The notes below the pieces were generated by a model. It saw only the letters and a list, made by a program, of their open reading frames with translations. It searched no databases and had not been told where the DNA came from. From a bacterium UBA2219 (GTDB taxonomy: Bacteria; Desulfobacterota; Deferrimicrobia; Deferrimicrobiales; Deferrimicrobiaceae): a stretch of 21,315 nucleotides of DNA. Each line of letters starts with the position of its first letter. Within the stretch, counting starts at the first letter, position 1. This document shows positions 1-7,325 of this stretch, piece after piece. The stretch is taken from positions 4,488 through 25,802 of the forward strand of contig DCUH01000066.1 in assembly GCA_002327765.1 (NCBI GenBank), given 5' to 3'. Position numbers and translations under genes: made by a program.

Positions 1-2
1 TA

Positions 3-344
3 CGGCAGGCCACGCTCCTGGTCGAATCCGTCGAACCCGACCAGTGGGGCCGGGCGTTGGCGTCCGGTGTGGTGGAAAGGTTCTCGGCGGCGATTGAGAT
101 CTGGTCCAACCCCGTCACCGCGGGGATTTCCGGAGGAGTTCGGGCCAATCCACCCCTGACGGCGGACGTCCCCCCGCCCGCCGCCTTCGCATGGGTTGTC
201 CGCCAGCGATTCGCTGCCTATACTGCTCCGTCAGGCGGGGATGGAGTCCCCCTTACAACCGCCCCTCGGGCTGATGACTCCTCGGCAGCACAGCGAATGA
301 CTCCAGGGATGCTCTGGAGTTCGGCGCCGGCGGCGGCTCAATGA
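3..344 (+). CDS. Possible 3' end of an unidentified gene (partial)
   Basis: One + frame is open from the left edge to a TGA at 342-344. It shows strong G/C preference at third codon positions over the first 50 or so codons, reading LLVESVEPDQWGRALASGVV and onward, which looks protein-like. After about position 150 the translation becomes rich in Pro, Ala and Ser and loses that character, so the true end may be a frameshifted or degraded tail. A good promoter lies inside the frame at 196-224, which argues that the right half is really a leader region. I do not recognise the family. It could also be plain non-coding DNA upstream of the antiporter. Confidence 0.25.
   Translation, partial: RQATLLVESVEPDQWGRALASGVVERFSAAIEIWSNPVTAGISGGVRANPPLTADVPPPAAFAWVVRQRFAAYTAPSGGDGVPLTTAPRADDSSAAQRMTPGMLWSSAPAAAQ
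196..224 (+). promoter_or_regulatory. Sigma70-like promoter of the antiporter gene
   Basis: TTGTCC at 196-201 and TATACT at 219-224 are separated by exactly 17 bp. The expected start of transcription is near 231, giving a leader of about 145 nt before the GTG at 377. The -10 box matches 5 of 6 consensus positions and the -35 box 4 of 6. This is sequence matching only. Confidence 0.45.
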
Positions 345-376
345 GAGCGCTGCATGGGTGCCCGGGAGGAGTACGC

Positions 377-1588
377 GTGACCGAGGCTTTCTCACATGCG
401 GCGTTGTGGCTGGGTCTGGCGGTGCTCGCCACGATCATTGCGTATCATCTCAAGGTCTCCATGGCCCTGGTGGAGATTGTCGTGGGCATGGTGGCAGCTG
501 GTGTGGTCGAGTACTACGTAGGGCCGGAATTCTTCGGCAGCGAGGAGTCGTGGCTCCGTTTCCTGGCCGCGACCGGCGCCGTTCTCCTGACCTTCCTGGC
601 CGGTGCCGAACTGGAACCCAAGGTGCTGCGGGTCAGGTGGAAGGAAGTCTGGTTGGTGGGCCTGGTAGGCTTTCTGGCGCCGTTCCTGGGGTGTTCCGCT
701 GTGGCCCGCTACCTCCTGGGCTGGGATCCCAGCGCGAGTCTGCTGGTGGGAGTCGCCCTGTCGACCACGTCCATGGCGGTGGTGTACGCGGTGATGCTGG
801 AAACGGGTCTCAACCGCACTGAATTCGGCAAGGGGATCCTGGGAGCATGTTTCATCAACGACCTGGGGACAGTCATCGCCTTGGGACTGTTGTTTGCGCC
901 ATTTACGTGGAAGACGCTGGTTTTCGTGGGGGTAACCACGGTGGCGTTGGCTGTTCTGCCCGCGGCCACCCGGCACTTGACCACGCTGTATGGCTTCCGG
1001 ACTGCTGCTGTACGTACCAAGTGGGTGCTGCTGGTGCTCTTCGGCCTCGGCGCCCTGGCACTCTGGTCGGGAAGCGAGGCGGTGCTGCCGGCCTATATTG
1101 CCGGGATGGTGCTGGCGGGGGCGGTGGCAGAGGACCACAACTGGCTGCGGCGCCTGCGAACGCTGACCATCGGCTTCCTGACACCGTTCTACTTCCTCCG
1201 GGCCGGTTCTCTGGTAGCACTGCCCGTGGTGCTTGGCGCTCCCCTGGTGCTCCTCCTGTTGCTGGGCGGCAAGGTGGCCACCAAGATCGTCGGGTTGTAC
1301 CCGGTGATTGCCAGGTTTCGGCAAGAACGGAACGAGCGCTGGTACTACACGCTGCTCATGTCCACCGGACTCACCTTTGGCACCATCTCAGCGTTGTACG
1401 GTCTGACACACGGAATCCTGAGTCGGACACAGTACTCGTTCGTGGTGGCGGCGGTTATCGGGAGCGCTCTCGTGCCGACCATGGTGGCGGGGGCAGCCTT
1501 CGTTCCGCGGCACCTGATGCCCGAAACCGACCCGGCGCCGGTGGTGTCCGCAACGGGGAACGGTGCGGAGTTGCTGGATCAGGAATAG
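377..1588 (+). CDS. CPA2-type cation:proton antiporter (membrane)
   Basis: A 403-residue integral membrane protein with about a dozen hydrophobic segments and almost no soluble tail. It fits the Na+(K+)/H+ exchanger superfamily (CPA2, Kef/GerN/NapA-like), which exchanges monovalent cations for protons across the inner membrane. The segment FINDLGTVIALG carries an Asn-Asp pair (N161-D162). In this superfamily that position holds the ion-binding pair; ND is usually taken to indicate electroneutral exchange and DD electrogenic, so electroneutral exchange is an inference. A conserved-looking helix LPAYIAGMVLAGAVAEDH follows the middle of the protein. The GTG start was chosen because GGGAGGA (364-370) sits 6 nt upstream; an upstream ATG at 341 lacks this. 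There is no RCK/TrkA-N regulatory domain, unlike KefB/KefC. It is monocistronic, with the next gene convergent 62 bp away. The ion specificity cannot be read from the sequence. Confidence 0.85.
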   Translation: MTEAFSHAALWLGLAVLATIIAYHLKVSMALVEIVVGMVAAGVVEYYVGPEFFGSEESWLRFLAATGAVLLTFLAGAELEPKVLRVRWKEVWLVGLVGFLAPFLGCSAVARYLLGWDPSASLLVGVALSTTSMAVVYAVMLETGLNRTEFGKGILGACFINDLGTVIALGLLFAPFTWKTLVFVGVTTVALAVLPAATRHLTTLYGFRTAAVRTKWVLLVLFGLGALALWSGSEAVLPAYIAGMVLAGAVAEDHNWLRRLRTLTIGFLTPFYFLRAGSLVALPVVLGAPLVLLLLLGGKVATKIVGLYPVIARFRQERNERWYYTLLMSTGLTFGTISALYGLTHGILSRTQYSFVVAAVIGSALVPTMVAGAAFVPRHLMPETDPAPVVSATGNGAELLDQE

Positions 1589-1650
1589 GTCCAAGGTCGA
1601 TCCAGCGGGAGCATCGCGAGCGCCGGTGGAGGCGTGGCCATCCGGCGCGA

Positions 1651-2019
1651 TCAGGGCTTGAAGAAGAAGAACCACAGGGCGGCCACCCGCTGGCGGTGGC
1701 CGGGATGGAAGTCCCGGGCAAAGCCCAGGGTGGAGCGGGTGGCGTCCTCAATGGTGCCGTCGTCGGCCACGAAGCCGAGGGTGGAGCGGGAGCTGTCCTC
1801 GACGGTGCCGTCGGCCAGGACGTACCCCAGGGTGGAGTGGGCGCTGTCCTCAATGGTGCCGTCAGCCCGGAGGTATCCCAGGGTGGAACGGCTGCTGTCC
1901 GCCACGGTACCGTCGTCACCGAAGACGCCAACCGTGGACCGCCCGCTGTCTTCGATGATGCCGTCTTCTCCGACGAAGTACCGCGTGGAGCAACCCTGGT
2001 CCTCGATGCGGATGGTCAT
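1651..2019 (-). CDS. Small repeat protein, beta-flower-like (five 17-residue repeats)
   Basis: A 122-residue protein. Residues 19-103 are five head-to-tail copies of a 17-residue unit close to DGTxEDSSRSTLGYxxA, preceded by a degenerate half unit (CSTRYFVGE). The tail is basic and aromatic and ends in WFFFFKP. The pattern of short strand-forming units with DG and STLG turns resembles the small 4-fold and 5-fold beta-flower proteins known from bacterial genomes; their function is not established. The ATG at 2019 was chosen because GGGAGG lies 8 nt upstream on the coding strand; an upstream TTG-type start would add 15 residues. There is no signal peptide or membrane segment, so it is probably cytoplasmic. 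It is convergent with the antiporter and divergent from the sensor kinase. The family assignment rests on the repeat pattern alone. Confidence 0.7.
   Translation of the reverse strand: MTIRIEDQGCSTRYFVGEDGIIEDSGRSTVGVFGDDGTVADSSRSTLGYLRADGTIEDSAHSTLGYVLADGTVEDSSRSTLGFVADDGTIEDATRSTLGFARDFHPGHRQRVAALWFFFFKP
1711..1965 (-). repeat. Five in-frame 51-bp tandem coding repeats
   Basis: The beta-flower-like gene holds five consecutive 51-bp units, each encoding DG(T/I)(I/V)xDSxxST(L/V)G plus variable residues. DNA copies have diverged, mostly at third codon positions and in the last four codons of each unit. This suggests old duplications kept by selection on the protein rather than a recent slippage array. 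Confidence 0.75.
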
Positions 2020-2224
2020 GGCCCGCCCCTCCCGGCGCCGCAACTCCGGCGGCCCGTCGAGCATGGGACAGGAATGGGCAAGGTGTCAACTTCCGGAATA
2101 TGCCCCCCGGTCCCGGGTTCGGGGAACTGCAGGGGGGTGGCGGCGATGGCCTATACTCCGGGTGTCGAGCCTGGCTCTTTCGGTGCGAGATGTCTTCCTA
2201 TCGGGCAAAGAAGGCGGAGGGGCG
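2020..2224. promoter_or_regulatory. Divergent intergenic region with a weak -10 box for the kinase
   Basis: This 205-bp region separates the leftward repeat protein from the rightward kinase. TATACT at 2152-2157 sits in the 9-base string GCCTATACT, which is also found at the antiporter -10 (216-224). No convincing -35 is present at 16-18 bp, so the promoter would be weak or need an activator. No gene is seen here. Confidence 0.25.
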
Positions 2225-4987
2225 GTGCAAACCCACATCTCTACCCCGGGTGGTGTCCGTGAGGATCCTGGCAGAATCAGTGGGAAAGCTCAGCCCGGGT
2301 GTGTGCCGGGGTTGTACAGTCGAGGGAAGCGGTGGGTGGCGGGTCTGGTGGCGACGGGCTGCTGCCTGGTGGGCGGTATGGCGTGGGCGGCGGCGGAAGA
2401 GACTGCCGGAGCGACCACGGCGCGACAACAGGAGCGCTTCCTGGAGAGCGTTTACCGAACTGTTCCCACAGGTATCGGTATTGTGCAGGACCGGGTGTTC
2501 GCCGACGTCAACGACTACATCCTGGAGTTGACGGGTTACAGCCGGGAGGAACTCCTGGGCCAGAACAGCCGCATGCTGTACCCCACCCATGAGGAGTACG
2601 AGTTCGTGGGCCGGGAGAAGTACCGGCAGATTGCCGAGCACGGCACCGGTACGGTGGAGACCCGTTGGCTGTGCAAGGACGGCACCATTCGCAACGTGAT
2701 GCTCTCGTCCACGCCGTTGGACGCCACCGACTGGTCCGCCGGGGTGACCTTCACCGTCCTGGATATAACCGACCGGCGCCGGGCCGAAGAACAGTTGCGG
2801 CGGCGGTCCCGGTTGTTTCACGTGGCGATGGCCGTGGCCTTGGTGCTGCAACTGGCGGCCATCGCCTGGCTGGTGACCAACATTCTTGCCCGGCGCAGGG
2901 CGGCGCGGTTGTTGCACGAGAGCCGTGCGACTCTGCACCGGGTCCTGAACACGGTACCCCAGTCGATCTTTTGGAAAGACCCAGGCGGGCGTTACCTGGG
3001 GTGCAACCGGGTGTTCGCCGCCGCGGTCGGCCTGCAGGACCCCGGCCAGATCGTGGGTCTGACGGACGACGACCTGCCCTGGCCGCGGGAGGAGGCGGAA
3101 GCCAACGGCGTTCGCGACCGCGAGGTGTTGGCGACCAATCAGGCGAAGCTCCATATCATCGAACCGGTGCACTTCGCTGACGGAACCCGCCGTTGGGCGA
3201 ACATCTCCAGGGTGCCGTTGCGGGACGCCGACGGCCGGCCCTTTGCCGTCCTGGGTGTCTGGGAGGACATCACCGAGCGCATTGAGGTGGAAGGAGAGCT
3301 GAAACGGCAGTCCCGGCTTCGGGACCTGCTCATGGAGATCTCGTCCACCTACATCAACCTGCCCCTGGAGTCAGTGGAGGCGGCGATCAGTGATTCGCTG
3401 CAGCACATGGCGACGTTCGTGGATGCCGACCGGGCCTATATCTTCGACTACGACTTCGCCAAGCAGATCTGCATCAACACCCACGAGTGGTGCGCCGACG
3501 GCATCGCGCCGCAGATCGAGGAACTGCAGGCGGTGCCGCTGGAGGTGGTTCCCGACTGGGTGGCCACCCACCTCCGGGGTGAGCCCATGGTGGTGCAGGA
3601 CACCTTCGCCCTGCCGCCGGGCGGGGTACGAAGTGTGATCGAGCCCCAGGGGATCAAGAGCCTGCTGGCGGTGCCGCTCACCAACGGCGGCGAGTGCCTG
3701 GGTTTCGTCGGGTTCGATTCAGTGCGGCGGCACCACACCTACTCGGATACGGAGCTGCACCTGTTGAGGGTCTTCGCCCAGATGCTGGTGAACATCCGAT
3801 TGCGCAGCCAGGCGGAAGGGGAACGGCAGCGGCTGCAGTCGCAGTTGCTCCAGGCGCAAAAGATGGAGTCCGTTGGGCGGCTGGCCGGGGGAGTCGCCCA
3901 CGATTTCAACAATATGCTCAGCGTGATCATGGGCCACGCGGAGCTGGCCCTGCTGCGGTTGCATGCCGGCCAGCCGGTCGAGGGCGATCTGCAGGCCGTC
4001 CGCAAGGCGGCGGAACGTTCCTCCCATCTGACCCGGCAGCTCCTGGCCTTTGCCCGCAAGCAGACCGTGGCCCCCAGGCACCTCGACCTCAACGACGCCG
4101 TGGCGGGCACCCTGAAGCTCCTCCGCCGCGTCATCGGCGAGGATATCGAACTGATCTGGAAGCCCGGCCCCAATCTGGGCCAGGTGCTGATGGACCCCTC
4201 GCAGTTGGATCAGATCCTGGCCAACCTGGTGTTGAACGCCCGCGACGCCATCGGCGGCGTGGGGCAGGTGACCATCGAGACCGAGAACGTGACCGTAGAC
4301 GAATCCCATGTCGCGAGGCACGCCTACATGATCCCCGGCCGCTATGTGCTGCTGGCGGTGAGCGACTCCGGCTGCGGCATGGATGTGGAGACCCTCTCAC
4401 ACCTGTTCGAACCCTTCTTCACCACCAAGCCCATCGGCGAGGGCACCGGCCTGGGCCTGCCCACGGTGTACGGCATCGTCAAGCAGAACGAGGGCTTCAT
4501 CGACGTCTACAGCGAGCCGGGCGTGGGCACGATCTTCAAGATCTTCCTGCCGCGCCAGACGTCCGGCACGGAGCGGGCGCAGCAGGCCGGCCAGGCGATC
4601 CCCGGAGCGAAGGGGGAGGAAACGATCCTGCTGGTCGAGGACGTCCCCGACATCCTGGCCTTGACGACCCTGATGCTCGAGCGGTTCGGCTACCGGGTCA
4701 TCGCCGTTCCGACGCCGGAGGACGCCATTCGCGCCGCCAGGGAGCACGGGAATAAAATACGCCTGCTGGTCAGCGACGTGGTCATGCCCGGAATGAACGG
4801 CCGGGTGCTGGCGGACATCGTCTCTTCGGTCTGCCCCGGGATCCGGCGACTGTTCATGTCGGGCTACACGGACGACGTCATCGCGCACCACGGGGTGCTG
4901 GAAGGGAACGTCCACTTCATACAGAAACCGTTCACGATGCAGTCCCTGGCGGCGAAGGTCCGCGCGGCGCTGGACGATGAAAAGTAG
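2225..4987 (+). CDS. Membrane hybrid sensor histidine kinase (PAS-PAS-GAF-HK-REC)
   Basis: About 920 residues. In order: a hydrophobic N-terminal segment around residues 37-56; a PAS domain (about 72-190); a second membrane helix (197-222); a second PAS domain (about 237-355); a GAF domain (about 370-525); a HisKA domain with AHDFNN, putative phospho-acceptor His559; an ATPase domain with LVLNARDAI, DSGCGMD and GTGLGLP; and a C-terminal receiver domain with phospho-acceptor Asp851 in SDVVMPG. It would autophosphorylate on His and pass phosphate to its own receiver; the input signal is unknown. The first PAS lies between two membrane segments, so it may face the periplasm. The start is uncertain: GTG 2225 has GGAGG 4 nt upstream, while GTG 2303 gives a neater signal-anchor. 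Codon choice changes near 4520-4600, between the ATPase and receiver domains. The stop overlaps the capA-like start by 11 nt. Confidence 0.85.
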   Translation: MQTHISTPGGVREDPGRISGKAQPGCVPGLYSRGKRWVAGLVATGCCLVGGMAWAAAEETAGATTARQQERFLESVYRTVPTGIGIVQDRVFADVNDYILELTGYSREELLGQNSRMLYPTHEEYEFVGREKYRQIAEHGTGTVETRWLCKDGTIRNVMLSSTPLDATDWSAGVTFTVLDITDRRRAEEQLRRRSRLFHVAMAVALVLQLAAIAWLVTNILARRRAARLLHESRATLHRVLNTVPQSIFWKDPGGRYLGCNRVFAAAVGLQDPGQIVGLTDDDLPWPREEAEANGVRDREVLATNQAKLHIIEPVHFADGTRRWANISRVPLRDADGRPFAVLGVWEDITERIEVEGELKRQSRLRDLLMEISSTYINLPLESVEAAISDSLQHMATFVDADRAYIFDYDFAKQICINTHEWCADGIAPQIEELQAVPLEVVPDWVATHLRGEPMVVQDTFALPPGGVRSVIEPQGIKSLLAVPLTNGGECLGFVGFDSVRRHHTYSDTELHLLRVFAQMLVNIRLRSQAEGERQRLQSQLLQAQKMESVGRLAGGVAHDFNNMLSVIMGHAELALLRLHAGQPVEGDLQAVRKAAERSSHLTRQLLAFARKQTVAPRHLDLNDAVAGTLKLLRRVIGEDIELIWKPGPNLGQVLMDPSQLDQILANLVLNARDAIGGVGQVTIETENVTVDESHVARHAYMIPGRYVLLAVSDSGCGMDVETLSHLFEPFFTTKPIGEGTGLGLPTVYGIVKQNEGFIDVYSEPGVGTIFKIFLPRQTSGTERAQQAGQAIPGAKGEETILLVEDVPDILALTTLMLERFGYRVIAVPTPEDAIRAAREHGNKIRLLVSDVVMPGMNGRVLADIVSSVCPGIRRLFMSGYTDDVIAHHGVLEGNVHFIQKPFTMQSLAAKVRAALDDEK

Positions 4988-6140
4988 CGTGCTGCGGCTC
5001 CTGCTCGCCCTGGCCTTCTTCGCCGCCGCGGCGCCCGCGGCCGCGCAGGGGGACGCAGGCGCATCCCCGGCGGAAACGCCGTCGCCGGCGGCCCGGCCCG
5101 CCGAAGCGCCCCCCGCGCCGCCGGCGGTCATCCACATTGCCGCCGTCGGGGACATCATGATGGGCACCACCTTCCCGGAGGAGATCCTGCCCCCGAAGGA
5201 CGGCGCGACGCTGTTCCGGGAGGTGCGGCCGCTGCTCGAAGGGAGCGACATCGTCCTCGGAAACCTGGAAGGGGCACTGCTCGAGGGAGGGAAATCTCCG
5301 AAGTGCGGGAATTACCGGCCGGGCCCGGGTGTCAAGCCCTGCTTCGCCTTCCGCTCCCCGCCGCGATACGCGCGGCACCTCAAGGAGGCGGGCTTCGACG
5401 CGCTCAGCGTGGCGAACAACCACACCCTCGATTTCGGGATGGAGGGGATGGACAACACCCTCTCGGCGCTGGACAACGCCGGGATCCAGCCGGTGGGCGG
5501 GCGGCGGGTCGCCCTGTTCACCGCGGGGGGGAAGCGGATCGCCGTCGCGGGCTTCTCCTACTCCACGCCTACGCCCTACGTGTTCCCGATGCTCGACATC
5601 CCCCGGGCCAAGGAAATCGTCGCGGAACTCAAGTCGATGCACGACCTGGTCGTCGTGTCGTTCCACGGCGGGGCGGAAGGGTCCGCCGCCCTGGACGTCC
5701 GGGACGCCGACGAGGAGTTCCTGGGGGAGAAGCGCGGGAACCCGGTCCGCTTCGCCCGCGCGGTCGTCGACGCGGGGGCCGACCTCGTGCTGGGGCACGG
5801 GCCGCACGTCCCCAGGGCGATCGAGATCTACCGGGGCAGGCTGATCGCGTACAGCCTGGGGAACTTCGCCGTGTACAGCATGTTCAACATCAAGGGGCCC
5901 AGCGGGCTGGGATACGTCCTGCGGGCGACGCTGTCCGCCGACACGGGGGAGGTCCTCTCCTTCCGCACGCCTTCCACGGCGCTGCGCCACCCGGGGATCC
6001 CGCACGTCGACCGGGAGGAAAAGGCGGAAGCGCTGCTGCGGAAGCTGTCGGAGGAGCTGCTCGCGGGGGAGCCCGACGCGGAAGCGCGCCGGATCCGCCT
6101 TTCGGACGCCTGGCGCAGGTGGGCGGTCCCGGACCCCTAA
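4977..6140 (+). CDS. CapA family protein (PGA_cap metallophosphatase-like), exported
   Basis: A 387-residue protein with an N-terminal signal peptide (LLLALAFFAAAAPAAAQ), a Pro/Ala-rich linker to about residue 48, and a single CapA/PGA_cap domain. Motifs match the calcineurin-like fold used by the family: VGDIMMG (Asp59), NLEG, ANNH (Asn147-His149), SFHGG and GHGPH (His274). Family members include CapA/PgsA of poly-gamma-glutamate capsule systems and many poorly characterised cell-surface proteins. No capB, capC or capsule genes are nearby, so a capsule role is not supported here. The ATG overlaps the kinase stop by 11 nt and has no clear ribosome site, suggesting translational coupling. Its TAA overlaps the stop of the convergent NlpC gene. 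Confidence 0.85.
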   Translation: MKSSVLRLLLALAFFAAAAPAAAQGDAGASPAETPSPAARPAEAPPAPPAVIHIAAVGDIMMGTTFPEEILPPKDGATLFREVRPLLEGSDIVLGNLEGALLEGGKSPKCGNYRPGPGVKPCFAFRSPPRYARHLKEAGFDALSVANNHTLDFGMEGMDNTLSALDNAGIQPVGGRRVALFTAGGKRIAVAGFSYSTPTPYVFPMLDIPRAKEIVAELKSMHDLVVVSFHGGAEGSAALDVRDADEEFLGEKRGNPVRFARAVVDAGADLVLGHGPHVPRAIEIYRGRLIAYSLGNFAVYSMFNIKGPSGLGYVLRATLSADTGEVLSFRTPSTALRHPGIPHVDREEKAEALLRKLSEELLAGEPDAEARRIRLSDAWRRWAVPDP

Positions 6141-7237
6141 TCGACGGGGGCGTTCTCGCCGACGAACATCCGCTTGGCGCCGATGTACCGCTTCACGTAA
6201 TACGGGTGGTCCAACGAGGTGATCCGGACCTGGCGCGAACCCGACGAGGCGTGGATGAACCGGTTGTCCCCCACGTAGATCCCCACGTGCGAGGGGTACT
6301 TCGCGTACGTCTGGAAAAAAACCAGGTCCCCGATGTTCAGCTCGTCCTTCCCGACTTCCCTGCCGACCTGGAACTGCTCCCTCGCGGAGCGGGGCAGGTC
6401 GTGGTTCAGCAGGGAGAACACCTTCCATACGAACCCGGAGCAGTCCATGCCCGTCAGGGAGGTGCCGCCCCACACGTACGGGGTGGTCAGCAGCTTTTTC
6501 GCCACGCGGATGACGCGGTCCCGCGGCGTCTCGACCAGGTTGTCCGATGCGGGCTTGCACGGCTTCGCCGCCTCGTGCAGCTCATCCTCGGAAACGACGG
6601 GGGCCATGGCCACGACGGGGACCCCGCCCCCCGCGGCCGGGTCCGGGGCCTCTCCCGCCGGTTCGAACAGCGCGAGCCTCTGGCCCGGGACGAGGCGGTC
6701 GGAGTCGAGGTCGTTCCGCACCGTGAGCTCCTCGGTCGACATGCCGAACTTCCGGGCGATCTCATAGAGGGTGTCGTCCTCGCGCACCGTGTACGTCTCC
6801 GGCATCGCCGCCCGGACGACGATCTGCGTCCCCGGCTTGAGCCGCCTGCTCCGCTTCATGAGGTTGCGCCGGAGAAGCTCCCTCTCGGAGACGTCGTATT
6901 TCCGGGAGATCGACCCGATCGTGTCGCCCGGCCGGACGGTGTGGAGCTGCGCGGGACCCCGCGCCGCGACGGCCTTTCCGGCCGCCTTGCCGGCGGCTTT
7001 CCCGGTCCGCTTCGCCTGGGAATTCCCCGGTATCCGGAGTTTCTCCCCCGCGACGATCTTCGACGACGACATCCGGTTCTCCGCCCGGATCCTCTTCGCC
7101 GGGACGTGGAACCGCTTTGCGATCGAGGAAAGGGTATCTCCCTGCCTGACCACGTAGGTGGAGGAAGGATAGGCAAGACCGGGCGCGGCCAGGAAGAACA
7201 GGACCGCGGCGAGGATGACGAGGCGCCGGATCGCCAT
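6137..7237 (-). CDS. Secreted peptidoglycan hydrolase, 3x LysM + NlpC/P60
   Basis: A 366-residue exported protein. The signal peptide is MAIRRLVILAAVLFFLAAPGLA. Three LysM peptidoglycan-binding repeats follow, each with a (V)xxGDT or xxDDT core: about residues 27-70, 97-141 and 148-192. A Lys/Ala-rich linker (AKRTGKAAGKAAGKAVAARG) separates the first two. The C-terminal NlpC/P60 cysteine peptidase domain (about 236-355) keeps the catalytic triad motifs DCSGFV (Cys), SHVGIY (His) and FIHASS (His). Such enzymes cut stem-peptide bonds in the wall during growth or division. ATG 7237 was chosen because it starts the signal peptide; it has no Shine-Dalgarno sequence. Upstream TTG 7273 and GTG 7255 are possible, but a promoter overlaps them. 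It is convergent with the CapA-like gene, sharing stop-codon bases, and divergent from the ABC importer. Confidence 0.9.
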   Translation of the reverse strand: MAIRRLVILAAVLFFLAAPGLAYPSSTYVVRQGDTLSSIAKRFHVPAKRIRAENRMSSSKIVAGEKLRIPGNSQAKRTGKAAGKAAGKAVAARGPAQLHTVRPGDTIGSISRKYDVSERELLRRNLMKRSRRLKPGTQIVVRAAMPETYTVREDDTLYEIARKFGMSTEELTVRNDLDSDRLVPGQRLALFEPAGEAPDPAAGGGVPVVAMAPVVSEDELHEAAKPCKPASDNLVETPRDRVIRVAKKLLTTPYVWGGTSLTGMDCSGFVWKVFSLLNHDLPRSAREQFQVGREVGKDELNIGDLVFFQTYAKYPSHVGIYVGDNRFIHASSGSRQVRITSLDHPYYVKRYIGAKRMFVGENAPVD

Positions 7238-7245
7238 AGTCAGCG

Positions 7246-7273
7246 ATATTATCACGGGAAAGCAAGAGGTCAA
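7246..7273 (-). promoter_or_regulatory. Sigma70-like promoter giving a near-leaderless NlpC/P60 mRNA
   Basis: Read on the minus strand, TTGACC (7273-7268) and TAATAT (7251-7246) are 16 bp apart. Only 8 nt separate the -10 box from the ATG at 7237. Transcription would start within a base or two of the start codon, which fits the missing Shine-Dalgarno sequence. Confidence 0.5.
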
Positions 7274-7325
7274 CCCGCAAAAGAAACCCTGTTACCATGG
7301 TATTGTTGCCCGGGAGGGTCCGCTG

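Noticed and set aside
1711..1965. Regularly spaced repeats considered as a CRISPR-like or satellite array
   Set aside because: The 51-bp period is in frame, copies differ mostly at synonymous positions and there are no unique spacers, so it is a coding repeat.
1634..2224. N-terminal extension of the sensor kinase frame
   Set aside because: This part of the open frame is antisense to the beta-flower-like gene and has repeated Ser/Val/Pro shadow residues. The kinase-like sequence begins only after 2225.
4977..6140. Poly-gamma-glutamate capsule locus
   Set aside because: Only a CapA-family protein is present; no CapB/CapC/PgsE partners are in the window, and the family is broader than capsule synthesis.
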